In this document: in pieces, positions 42,542-50,908 of the stretch
Layout of the letters: every line of letters starts with the position of its first letter
Numbering within the stretch: position 1 is the stretch's first letter
Program-made: the position numbers and the translations under genes
The notes under the pieces: generated by a model
What the model saw: the letters and a program-made list of their open reading frames with translations, nothing else
What the model was told of the DNA's origin: nothing
The model's database searches: none
Source of the DNA: Bradyrhizobium sp. NFR13
GTDB taxonomy: Bacteria; Pseudomonadota; Alphaproteobacteria; Rhizobiales; Xanthobacteraceae
Reading direction: 5' to 3'
NCBI RefSeq assembly: GCF_900114605.1
Contig: NZ_FOTP01000004.1
Span: 1 to 64,000, forward strand
Length of the DNA stretch: 64,000 nucleotides

Positions 42542-43312
42542 CTACACGGCTAGGAAGCCTCCATCCACTGGCAAGGTCGCACCCGTGACATAGGAGGCCA
42601 TGGAAGAGGCGAGGAAGACCACGGGGCCGATCAGCTCATCGGGCTGGCCGACGCGCCCCAGTGGCGTGCGGCCGAGGAAACCGGCCAGCCGCGCGGGATC
42701 GTTGCGTGTCGCTTCGGTCATGGCCGTCTCGATCACGCCCGGCGCGATAGCATTGACGCGCACGCCGTCTTTGGCAACTTCGCGCGCCAGCGCCTGCGTC
42801 AGAAGCTTTACGCCGCCCTTGGAGGGCGAATAGCCGAGCGTATCGGCGACCCCGACGAAAGAGGCGATGGAGCCAAGATTGATCACGCTGCCGCGTCGCG
42901 CACGCAAGGCCGGCAGAAACGCATGGGTCACATTGAATACGCCATTGAGATTGACGTCGAGCACGCGCCGCCAGTTCTCCACCGCGCGTTCGGAATCGAT
43001 GCCTTCACGAATGATGATGCCGGCATTGTTGATCAGGATCGAGATGTCGCCGGCACTCGCTTTGACAGTCTGTGCGAGCCGTCGGCAGGCATCGACATCC
43101 GTAACATCGAGATGATGATGCCACGACGGCCGTCCGGTTGCTGCGATCTCGCCCGCCGTGCGCAAGGCGCCATCGCGGTCGATATCGGTCACGATGATAT
43201 CGGCGCCATGTGCAGCCAGACCCAGCGCAATCGCACGACCGTTGCCAGCGGCAGCACCCGTTATGAGCGCCAATTGACCCTTCAGCAGATCGGGGGCGAA
43301 GCTGGCCATCAT
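42542..43312 (-). CDS. Short-chain dehydrogenase/reductase
   Basis: A 256-residue classical SDR. The cofactor motif is TGAAAGNGRAIALG near residue 18, with NNAG at about 92; the catalytic Ser and the YSPSKGG motif (Tyr, Lys) lie near 155. TDIDRDG after the second strand favours NAD. The C-terminal half resembles gluconate/3-oxoacyl reductase types. Its start overlaps the stop of the flavoprotein gene by four bases (ATGA), so the two enzymes are probably made together and may oxidise the same molecule in sequence. Confidence 0.9.
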   Translation of the reverse strand: MMASFAPDLLKGQLALITGAAAGNGRAIALGLAAHGADIIVTDIDRDGALRTAGEIAATGRPSWHHHLDVTDVDACRRLAQTVKASAGDISILINNAGIIIREGIDSERAVENWRRVLDVNLNGVFNVTHAFLPALRARRGSVINLGSIASFVGVADTLGYSPSKGGVKLLTQALAREVAKDGVRVNAIAPGVIETAMTEATRNDPARLAGFLGRTPLGRVGQPDELIGPVVFLASSMASYVTGATLPVDGGFLAV

Positions 43313-45036
43313 GCGGCCTTGACCGGCGTGCCGGCGAGATGACGGCCGGCGATATAGCCGAAGGTCAGCGCGGGACCGAGCGTAATGCCGGCGCCGGGAT
43401 AATTACCGCCCATGATGCTCGCCATATCGTTGCCGGCCGCATAGAGGCCATTGATGACCTGACCGCCGGCATCGAGTGCGCGTGCCTGCGCATCGGTCCT
43501 GATGCCGGCATAAGTACCGAGATCGCCGATCACCATCTTGATGGCATAGAACGGCCCCTGTTCGATGGGGGCAACGCAGGGGTTGGGTCCATGGTTCGCG
43601 TCGCCCTGGTAGCGATTGTAAGCGCGCGAGCCCTTGCCATAGGCGGGATCGCGGCCTTCGGCGGCGGTGTTGTTGAATTGCGCGACAGTGGTGGCGAAAC
43701 CGCTGGCGTCGATGCCGGCCTTGCCGGCGAGTTCCTCGAGCGTGTTGCCTTTGATGAGATAGCCTGAGTTCAGATATTGGCCGATGGGCATGGGGAAGGG
43801 CGGCACGGCGCCGAGCCCGTATTGTCGCAAGGCGCGGTGGTCGCAAACAAGCCAGGCCGCGACCTCCTCGCCGGGCTTCGCCGCTTTCATCATCTGCTGG
43901 ACGAAGGCGTGATAGGAATTGCCCTCATTGGCGAAGCGGGCGCCGTCGCGCATCACGGCGATCACGCCTGGTTTGGCACGATCGATGAAGTGCGGCATCA
44001 CGCCCTTGCTGCCGTCCTTGCGATGGGTGACGGAGACCGGCACCCAGGCAGCGGCATTCGGCAGCGAGTCCTCGACGCGCCCGCCGGCGGACTCGGCGAG
44101 GCGAAGACCATCGCCGGTATTGCCGGTTGGGCCCGGCGAAGTGTGCTCTCGGCCGGTCGGCGCATGCGGAAACATCGCCTTGCGCCGTTCGATGTCATGC
44201 GGGAAGCCGCCGCATGCGAGCACCACGCCGCGGCGTGCGAAGATGCGGACGCGCCTGCCGTTGCGCTCGATGATGGCGCCGCGAACCGCGCCGTTTTCCA
44301 TGATCAGTTCGCGGACCGGCGATGACAGCCACAGCGGAATCTTGAGGTCGAAGGCCGATTTGGCGAGCCGGCCAGCGAGAGCGTTGCCATTGGTCAGCGT
44401 CATGCCACGGCCATAGCGCAGCACGTTCATGAAATGCTTCGACAGCCGCTTGGCGACATAGACCGCCGAGGTCAGCGATTTGGTCGCGCGCATGAAGTGG
44501 ATGATGTCCTTGCCGGAGCCGAGCATGATGCCGAACACCGTCAGTTCGGGCAGTGGCGCTCCGATGTCCTTGATGTGATCGCCAAGCTCGCGCCCGTCGA
44601 ACGGCCGCGCCACCATGGAGCGGCCACCCTGTTTGCCGCCGGGCGCTTCGGCATCGTAATCGGGGAAGGTCAGCGGCATGTCGAAGCGCACCGCTGTCTT
44701 GGAAGTGAAGAAATCCACCGCTTCCGGTCCCGCGGCGAGAAACGCATCGACGCGCGCGGCGTCAAAGCTGTTGCCGGCTTCATGGCGCAGATAGGTGCGC
44801 GCCTCGTCCGGGCTTTCATTGATGCCCCAGGCGCGCGCCAGCGACGTGCCGGGGATCCATAGCCAGCCACCGGAGCGCGCAGTCGTGCCACCGAACCGCG
44901 GCTCCTTTTCGACGATCAGAACATCGAGTCCGCTATGCTTGGCGGTGATCGCCGCCGACATGCCGGAGCATCCGGAGCCTGCGACCAGCACGTCGCATTC
45001 GTAGAGCTCGATATTCGCCTTGGGATCAACAGCCAT
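43309..45036 (-). CDS. FAD-dependent dehydrogenase (fumarate reductase/3-ketosteroid dehydrogenase type)
   Basis: A 575-residue flavoprotein of the FAD_binding_2 family. The N-terminal dinucleotide fold is VLVAGSGCSGMSAAITAKHSG followed by VEKEPRFGGTTARSGG; a C-terminal FAD-contact motif is NYPGAGITLGPALTFGYIAGR. It resembles 3-oxosteroid 1-dehydrogenase-like and tricarballylate-type dehydrogenases that introduce a C=C bond. It has no signal peptide. It starts six bases after the end of the binding-protein gene and is coupled to the SDR. The natural substrate is unknown; steroid activity should not be assumed. Confidence 0.88.
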   Translation of the reverse strand: MAVDPKANIELYECDVLVAGSGCSGMSAAITAKHSGLDVLIVEKEPRFGGTTARSGGWLWIPGTSLARAWGINESPDEARTYLRHEAGNSFDAARVDAFLAAGPEAVDFFTSKTAVRFDMPLTFPDYDAEAPGGKQGGRSMVARPFDGRELGDHIKDIGAPLPELTVFGIMLGSGKDIIHFMRATKSLTSAVYVAKRLSKHFMNVLRYGRGMTLTNGNALAGRLAKSAFDLKIPLWLSSPVRELIMENGAVRGAIIERNGRRVRIFARRGVVLACGGFPHDIERRKAMFPHAPTGREHTSPGPTGNTGDGLRLAESAGGRVEDSLPNAAAWVPVSVTHRKDGSKGVMPHFIDRAKPGVIAVMRDGARFANEGNSYHAFVQQMMKAAKPGEEVAAWLVCDHRALRQYGLGAVPPFPMPIGQYLNSGYLIKGNTLEELAGKAGIDASGFATTVAQFNNTAAEGRDPAYGKGSRAYNRYQGDANHGPNPCVAPIEQGPFYAIKMVIGDLGTYAGIRTDAQARALDAGGQVINGLYAAGNDMASIMGGNYPGAGITLGPALTFGYIAGRHLAGTPVKAA

Positions 45037-45042
45037 GAGACC

Positions 45043-46248
45043 TTACTTCTTCAGCAATGGGCATTTCGATTCAGAGACGGGCCGGAACGCGTCATCGCCC
45101 TTCACGGTCTTGACGATGTCGAGATAGTCCCAGGGCTCCTTGGACTCCGACGGCTTCTTGACGCGGGCCAGATACATGTCGCGGATGACACGGCCGTCCT
45201 CACGCAGTTTGCCGCCGTGGACGAAGGTGTCCTCGATGGGCAGTTCGCCCATCTTGGCCATCACCTTGGCCGGATCGTCGGTGCCGGCGACCTTGATGGC
45301 CTTGAGGTAATGCAGGACCGAGCCGTAGACGCCGGCCTGGATCATGGTTGGCATCACCTTGGTGCGTTCGAAGAATTTCTTCGACCAGGCGCGCGTCTTG
45401 TCATCCATGTTCCAGTAGGACGCAGTGGTGAGGTAGGTGCCCTGCGCGGCATCGAGTCCGATCGCATGCACATCCGTGTCGAACATCAGCAGACCGACCA
45501 GCTTCTGGCCGCCTTTGACGAGCCCGAATTCGCCGGACTGCTTGATCGAGTTGTCGGTGTCCTGGCCGGCATTGGCGAAGGCAACGACTTCCGCCTTCGA
45601 GCTTTGCGCCTGCAATGCGAAGGACGAGAAATCGGCAGTATTGGTCGGATGGCGAACACCGCCCAGCACCGTGCCGCCGCTCGCCTTGATGAAGCGCGTG
45701 GCGTCCTGTTCAAGCTGATTGCCGAAGGCGTAGTCGGCCGTGATGAAGAACCATGACTTGCCGCCGCCGGCGACCACAGCAGAGGCTGTCACCTTCGCAA
45801 GCGCATAGGTGTCGTAGGTGAAGTGGACCGTGTTGGGGCTGCACAGCTCGTCCGTCAGCGTGCTTGCGCCGGGGCCGGACAAGAGCGCGATCTTGTTGCG
45901 GTCTTTTGCGAGGTTATGAACCGCGATGGCGATGGCTGAGTTCGGGATGTCGACCACGGCATCGACCTTGCCGGCATCGAACCAGTTGCGGGCGATCTGG
46001 ATACCGACGTCAGACTTCATCTGGTGATCGGCGCTGACGATCTCGATCGGCTTGCCGAGCACCGTTGGGCCGAATTCCTCGAGCGCCATCTTGGCGGCTT
46101 CGACCGAGCCGGGGCCGCTGTTGTCGCGCCCCCAGCTCGAGAGGTCGGTGAGAACACCAATGCGAACGACGTCGTCGGAGACCTGAGCGGAAGCGGTGGA
46201 TGTCCAAAGCGTGAGCGCGGCTGCGCACACCAGGAACTGGCGTGTCAT
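45043..46248 (-). CDS. Branched-chain amino-acid-type ABC substrate-binding protein
   Basis: A 401-residue periplasmic binding protein of the LivJ/Peripla_BP_6 family with a 21-residue signal peptide (ending STASA). The mature N-terminus VSDDVVRIGVLTDLSSWGRDNSG and later SADHQMKSDVGIQIA fit the family, whose members bind amino acids, amides or aromatic acids. No LivHMGF-type permease or ATPase is adjacent, so it is an orphan. It heads a five-gene co-directional block that includes the flavoprotein, SDR and IclR regulator. Confidence 0.9.
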   Translation of the reverse strand: MTRQFLVCAAALTLWTSTASAQVSDDVVRIGVLTDLSSWGRDNSGPGSVEAAKMALEEFGPTVLGKPIEIVSADHQMKSDVGIQIARNWFDAGKVDAVVDIPNSAIAIAVHNLAKDRNKIALLSGPGASTLTDELCSPNTVHFTYDTYALAKVTASAVVAGGGKSWFFITADYAFGNQLEQDATRFIKASGGTVLGGVRHPTNTADFSSFALQAQSSKAEVVAFANAGQDTDNSIKQSGEFGLVKGGQKLVGLLMFDTDVHAIGLDAAQGTYLTTASYWNMDDKTRAWSKKFFERTKVMPTMIQAGVYGSVLHYLKAIKVAGTDDPAKVMAKMGELPIEDTFVHGGKLREDGRVIRDMYLARVKKPSESKEPWDYLDIVKTVKGDDAFRPVSESKCPLLKK

Positions 46249-46444
46249 CTGTTTCTCTCCCCAATGCGGCCTCGTGTCGGGCCAGTCATTCTCTGTTTTT
46301 CGACAAATTAGATATTGGCGAAAAGGTTTGTCAATAGCGAATTCGCGCGTGGAAAGGTGTGAGCACGCGCCGCGATGCCGTGCGTGCGGTGCGGTATCAG
46401 ACTGATTGGAGCAGCGGTCGAACTACGCGACGGTCACGTCGTGG

Positions 46445-47368
46445 CTATTGCCGCCTGTGGCTCGCATTCACCGCAATTGCCGCAGCCGCGGTACGGTTCT
46501 CGACGCCAAGTTTGGCGTAGATCTGCTCAAGATGCTTGTCGACGGTGCGGGGGCTAAGGCCAAGAATTTGCGCGATATCGCGGTTGCTCTTGCCCTTGCT
46601 GAGCCAGGACAGCACTTCACCCTCGCGGCCGGTGAGGCCCAGCTCCTTGCTGAACTCGGCGGGGGCGGTTGGCGCGTTTTCCTTGGCGAGCCGGAGTAGG
46701 AATTCGTCGGAGCCGACTTTCCCCATATATTGCAGACGCAGCAGCTCGTTGCTCGGAAAGCCCGATGACGGTGCCGGCTTGGCGCCCGGCCGCTGCATCT
46801 GCTCGAGCCACTGCATCATGACTGGTGGCAGCAGCAATTCATCATTGGGGGCGGCGATCAGGTGATCGCTGAGCAATTTCTGCGCCTGCGGCGTCGCCCA
46901 CAGGATATTGCCCTTGCCGCTCACCGCGAGAAGGAAACGCCCGGAGACATCCAGCGCCGTGCGTGCGCTTTGCGTCAGCCGCGCATTGGCGAGATGCACG
47001 CGGATGCGCGCCAGCATTTCCTCGATGATGATCGGCTTCGTGACGTAATCGACGCCGCCCGCCTCAAGGCCGCGCACGATGTGTTCGGTCTCGGACAGCC
47101 CGGTCATGAAAATCACGGGCACGTCGCCGAGACCCGCATCGCGCTTCAGCCGGCGGCAGGTCTCGAAGCCGTCGATCCCCGGCATGACGGCATCCAGCAG
47201 GATGATATCCGGCGTGATCTGTTCGACAATGCGCATGGCCGCAGCGCCGTCCATGGCCACCATCACGGTCATGCCGGCGCCGTCCAAGGCATCAGTTAGC
47301 AGCCGCAATGTTTCCGGCGAGTCATCTACCACCAGCGCGACGTCGCGTTTTTTCGATTCAGTGGTCAT
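46445..47368 (-). CDS. LuxR-type response regulator paired with the transporter-kinase
   Basis: A 307-residue response regulator. The receiver domain (residues 8-125) has acidic Asp15/Asp16, phosphoacceptor Asp59 (IILLDAVMPG) and Lys111. Residues about 130-225 form a PAS-like middle region (GRFLLAVSGKGNILWATPQA). Residues 240-300 form a LuxR/FixJ-type helix-turn-helix (LTGREGEVLSWLSKGKSNRD; LGLSPRTVDKHLEQIYAKLG). Its start overlaps the kinase gene by 11 bases, so the pair is co-translated. It probably binds DNA when phosphorylated; the palindrome at 50826-50843 is a candidate target. Confidence 0.93.
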   Translation of the reverse strand: MTTESKKRDVALVVDDSPETLRLLTDALDGAGMTVMVAMDGAAAMRIVEQITPDIILLDAVMPGIDGFETCRRLKRDAGLGDVPVIFMTGLSETEHIVRGLEAGGVDYVTKPIIIEEMLARIRVHLANARLTQSARTALDVSGRFLLAVSGKGNILWATPQAQKLLSDHLIAAPNDELLLPPVMMQWLEQMQRPGAKPAPSSGFPSNELLRLQYMGKVGSDEFLLRLAKENAPTAPAEFSKELGLTGREGEVLSWLSKGKSNRDIAQILGLSPRTVDKHLEQIYAKLGVENRTAAAAIAVNASHRRQ

Positions 47369-50300
47369 AGGTGTACAGCGTCTTCAAAGTGGCCATGTAT
47401 TGATCGAGGTCGAAACGGTCGATCAGCGAACGCATCTGGGCGACGAAGTCGGCATGTTCGGGGTGTTCATTGCCGATCTCGTCGAGCTTCAACTGGATGG
47501 CACGAATGTGCCCCATCTGCCCGAGGCTAATGAGTTCCTCTACATGATGAACGGGCGGCCGGGTGCCGCTATTCGGCGTCCATTGCGGCAGCGGTGCCAC
47601 TTCGTCGCGTTCGTATTGCCATTCGATCTTCAGGAGTTGTCCGATCTGTTCGAGCAGTCGCGGCAGTTCGATCGGCTTCATGAGGTAGCCGTCATGGAAT
47701 GGCTGGGCGAGCGGCGCGCCATGGGCTTCCAGCGCGCTGGCCGAGACCATCAGGATGCGCGCCTGATGGTGACCCGATGATCGCAGCTTTTCGGCGACGG
47801 TCCAGCCATCCATGCCGGCCATGGAGATGTCGAGCAGGAACAGGTCGGGACGGCAATGCTGGGCGAGGCTGAGACAGGCCTGGCCATCCGGCGCGCTGAG
47901 CAGGATGAAGCCGAGCGGCGTCAGCACCTGACGCAAGAGGTCGCGCTGGGTCGGATCGTCGTCGGTCACAAGAATGGTCTTGCGCGCGCCGTGATAGCCA
48001 TAGATCGGCGCGTCCACCGGCGCGATGCGCGTGGGATTGGTCACCTCGGAGAGCAGCATCTTGACGCGGAATGTGCTGCCGGTGCCGACCTCGCTGGAGA
48101 CGCGGATATCGCCGCCCATGACGCCGGCCAGCAGTTTGGAGATGGTGAGGCCGAGGCCCGTGCCCGTATGCGGCTGCGCGGCGCCGAGTGCGCCGCGCTC
48201 GAAAGGTGCGAAGATGCGTTCCAGATCGTCCGGCCGGATACCCGGGCCGGTGTCGATGATCTCGAATTCGGCGACCGGACTGCGATAATGGATCACGAAC
48301 TGCACGCTGCCTACTTGCGTGAACTTGATGGCGTTGGAGAGCAGGTTGATCAGGATCTGGCGCAGACGTTTCTCATCGGCATAGACGACGGTGGGCAGGA
48401 TGTTTGGCCGCCGAAATACGAAGTCGATGCCCTTGGCTGCGGCCTGCAGGCGGAACATGCCGACCAGCTGATCGAGGAAGTCGGTGAGGCGGACCTCGTC
48501 GCGCGACAGATAGAGGCGCCCGGCCTCGATCTTGGAAATATCCAGAATGCCGTCGATCAGGCCGGAGAGATGATCGGCGCTGCGTTTCACAACGCGGACT
48601 TGATCGCGCGGCCGCGTCTGCAGGCTGTCGTCCTGCTCCAGGAGCTGCGCATAGCCCGATATGGCGTTGAGCGGCGAGCGCAGCTCGTGGCTCAGGCCGA
48701 CGACGTAACGGCTCTTGGCGAGGTTGGCAGATTCTGCGACTTCCTTGGCGCGTTGCAATTCGGCGTCGGTGCGCTTATGGGCGTCGATTTCCTGCATCAG
48801 CAGGGTGGTCTGCCGCTTGGTCTCGGCTTCGGCAGCGCGGCGACTTTGCTTGGCCAGCACGAACAGCCATGCCACCACGCCGATGATGATCGCCAGCGCG
48901 AAGAACACTTTCCACAGGACTTCGGAGACCTGCGCACTATCCCCCGGAGCTGCGGCGGAGGTTTGCAGATAGATGAGTCCCAGCGTCAGACCGACGAGGC
49001 CGGCAGCCATCACGAACACGCCGAGATAATGTCCGAGTTGCGAATTCAGCCGCGCCAGAACCGGCTCCGGCAGCAATTTGCCGAATGTCGCCGACATCTG
49101 CGCGTCGATCCGCGCATGCGGCTTGCAGAGATCGTGGCAGCGGGCATCGAGCGAGCAGCACAGTGAGCAGATCGGACCAGCATAGGCCGGGCAGTGGGCC
49201 ATGTCCTCGGGCTCGAAGGAATGTTCGCAGATACAGCACTGGATCGTCGCCATGTTCTGCCAGGCCCGTTTCGGCTTGCGGGCGATGTAGTATTTTCCGC
49301 CCGTGGCAAAGGCGATGATGGGGGCGGTGGCGAGTGCGGTGATCAACGCCACGAATGGCGATAGCGCCTTGGCCGTGGGGCCGAACAATCCATAGAAGGC
49401 GCTGACCGACATCACCGTGGCGGCGAGCATGGCGCCGACGCCGACCGGGTTGATGTCGTAGAGATGCGCGCGCTTGAACTCCATCTGCTGCGGGCGCAGC
49501 CCGAGCGGCTTGTTGATGACCAGATCGGCGACCAGCGCGCCGACCCATGCAATCGCAACGTTGGAATACAACGCCAGCGTCTGCTCCAGCGCCTTGTAGA
49601 CGCCGATCTCCATCAGCAGCAGCGCAACGAGCACGTTGAACACCAGCCAGACCACGCGGCCGGGATGACTGTGTGTGAGACGCGAGAAGAAATTCGACCA
49701 GGCGATCGAGCCGGCATAGGCGTTGGTGACGTTGATCTTGAGCTGCGACAGGATCACGAAGGTGCCGGTTAAAGCCAGCGCTAGATCGGGCTGGGACAGC
49801 ACATAGCGAAACGCTTCGAGATACATATGCGCGGGTTCGGCGGCGTGTTCGGCCGAGACGCCATGCGTGAGCGCGAAATAAGCAAGGAACGAGCCGGCCA
49901 GCAGTTTGACCGCGCCGACGATGATCCAGCCCGGGCCCGCGCATAGCAGCGCCACCCACCAGCTCGCACGCGAGCTGCGGCGGTCGCGCGGCAGAAAGCG
50001 CAGGAAGTCGACCTGCTCACCGATCTGGGCGACCAGCGAGAACACGACGGATGCGGCAGTGCCGAACAGCAGGAGATCCAGATGACCGGCGGCGCTGCCG
50101 TGCTCGCCGGGAAATTTTGTCCATGCCACGAAGGAATCGCGGCTCGCATAGGCTATCGCCGCGAAGGGCAGCAGGTTGAGCACCAGCCAGATCGGCTGGG
50201 TCCAGAGCTGGAAACGGCTGATCAGCGTGATGCCGTGAGTCACCAGCGGGATGATGACCACGGCCGATATCAGGTAGCCGATCGGGCGCGGAATATCGAA

Positions 50301-50732
50301 ACACATCTCCAGCGCGGAGGCGAGAATGACGGCCTCGATGGCGAAAAAGATGAAGGTGAACGACGCGTAGATCAGCGACGTGACCGTCGAGCCGATATAG
50401 CCGAAGCCGGCGCCGCGGGTGAGGAGGTCGATATCGATGCCGCATTTGGCGGCGTGATAGGCGATCGGCAATCCGCAGCAGAAGATGATGACGCTGACCA
50501 CGAGGATCGCCGCGGTGGCGTTGGTCATGCCGTAATTGATGGTGATGGTGCCGCCGATGGCCTCGAGAGCCAGAAACGAAATGGCGCCGAGGGCCGTATT
50601 GGCGACCCGCGCGGCGGACCAGCGCCGGGCGCTCTTCGCCGTAAAGCGGAGTGCGTAATCTTCCAGGGTCTGGTTGGCGACCCATTGATTGTACTGGCGT
50701 CTGACGCGGTCGATACGCTGCCGCCCTGCCAC
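47358..50732 (-). CDS. NCS1 transporter-fused hybrid sensor histidine kinase
   Basis: A 1124-residue membrane protein from GTG 50732 (aggag upstream; the longer frame to 50882 has no site and would run through the divergent promoter). Residues about 20-490 form a complete NCS1 purine/cytosine permease-like transporter (NQTLEDYALRF; RVANTALGAISFLALEAIGG; about 12 helices). Then comes a cysteine-rich, zinc-ribbon-like patch (Cys499, 500, 502, 514, 522, 525, 526, 532, 536), two more helices (about 570-590, 606-627), a coiled coil, HisKA (His682 in SHELRSPLNA), HATPase (GTGLGLTISK), a receiver (Asp968 in LLDISM, Lys1019) and a C-terminal helical tail. It probably senses a transported or bound nitrogen compound. 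Confidence 0.93.
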   Translation of the reverse strand: MAGRQRIDRVRRQYNQWVANQTLEDYALRFTAKSARRWSAARVANTALGAISFLALEAIGGTITINYGMTNATAAILVVSVIIFCCGLPIAYHAAKCGIDIDLLTRGAGFGYIGSTVTSLIYASFTFIFFAIEAVILASALEMCFDIPRPIGYLISAVVIIPLVTHGITLISRFQLWTQPIWLVLNLLPFAAIAYASRDSFVAWTKFPGEHGSAAGHLDLLLFGTAASVVFSLVAQIGEQVDFLRFLPRDRRSSRASWWVALLCAGPGWIIVGAVKLLAGSFLAYFALTHGVSAEHAAEPAHMYLEAFRYVLSQPDLALALTGTFVILSQLKINVTNAYAGSIAWSNFFSRLTHSHPGRVVWLVFNVLVALLLMEIGVYKALEQTLALYSNVAIAWVGALVADLVINKPLGLRPQQMEFKRAHLYDINPVGVGAMLAATVMSVSAFYGLFGPTAKALSPFVALITALATAPIIAFATGGKYYIARKPKRAWQNMATIQCCICEHSFEPEDMAHCPAYAGPICSLCCSLDARCHDLCKPHARIDAQMSATFGKLLPEPVLARLNSQLGHYLGVFVMAAGLVGLTLGLIYLQTSAAAPGDSAQVSEVLWKVFFALAIIIGVVAWLFVLAKQSRRAAEAETKRQTTLLMQEIDAHKRTDAELQRAKEVAESANLAKSRYVVGLSHELRSPLNAISGYAQLLEQDDSLQTRPRDQVRVVKRSADHLSGLIDGILDISKIEAGRLYLSRDEVRLTDFLDQLVGMFRLQAAAKGIDFVFRRPNILPTVVYADEKRLRQILINLLSNAIKFTQVGSVQFVIHYRSPVAEFEIIDTGPGIRPDDLERIFAPFERGALGAAQPHTGTGLGLTISKLLAGVMGGDIRVSSEVGTGSTFRVKMLLSEVTNPTRIAPVDAPIYGYHGARKTILVTDDDPTQRDLLRQVLTPLGFILLSAPDGQACLSLAQHCRPDLFLLDISMAGMDGWTVAEKLRSSGHHQARILMVSASALEAHGAPLAQPFHDGYLMKPIELPRLLEQIGQLLKIEWQYERDEVAPLPQWTPNSGTRPPVHHVEELISLGQMGHIRAIQLKLDEIGNEHPEHADFVAQMRSLIDRFDLDQYMATLKTLYTYDH

Positions 50733-50825
50733 TACCTCGCTCCTGACCCTGTTAAACTTAGAAGACCCGCCAACTACGCATGTTTGCGTGCTGGAAAAAC
50801 CTACGTCGGCATTTTGCGGTGCAGT

Positions 50826-50843
50826 ATACGCGATCTCGCGTAT
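50826..50843. promoter_or_regulatory. Perfect palindrome, candidate operator
   Basis: ATACGCGA-TC-TCGCGTAT: two perfect eight-base arms around a two-base spacer. It sits in the 176-bp region between the divergent kinase (GTG 50732) and urtA (ATG 50909) genes. No T tract follows, so a terminator is unlikely. Position and symmetry fit a dimeric regulator such as the co-encoded LuxR-type protein; this is inference. Confidence 0.6.
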
Positions 50844-50908
50844 CCGGGTAGCGCTCAAGTTCAGCAATGCTTGCCTCACCAATAAGCGTCCAAACCAGTG
50901 GGGTTGTC

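Noticed and set aside
47358-47700. C-terminal tail of the hybrid kinase as a histidine phosphotransfer domain
   Set aside because: Helical, but no Hpt signature around a candidate His; it resembles the helical tail found on many hybrid kinases.
50813-50832. GG-N10-GC match upstream of urtA as a sigma-54 promoter
   Set aside because: Both half elements otherwise fail the consensus; such spacing arises often by chance in G+C-rich DNA.
50733-50882. N-terminal extension of the transporter-kinase to 50882
   Set aside because: It would run through the palindrome and divergent promoter region, has no ribosome binding site, and the NCS1 family begins close to the GTG start.
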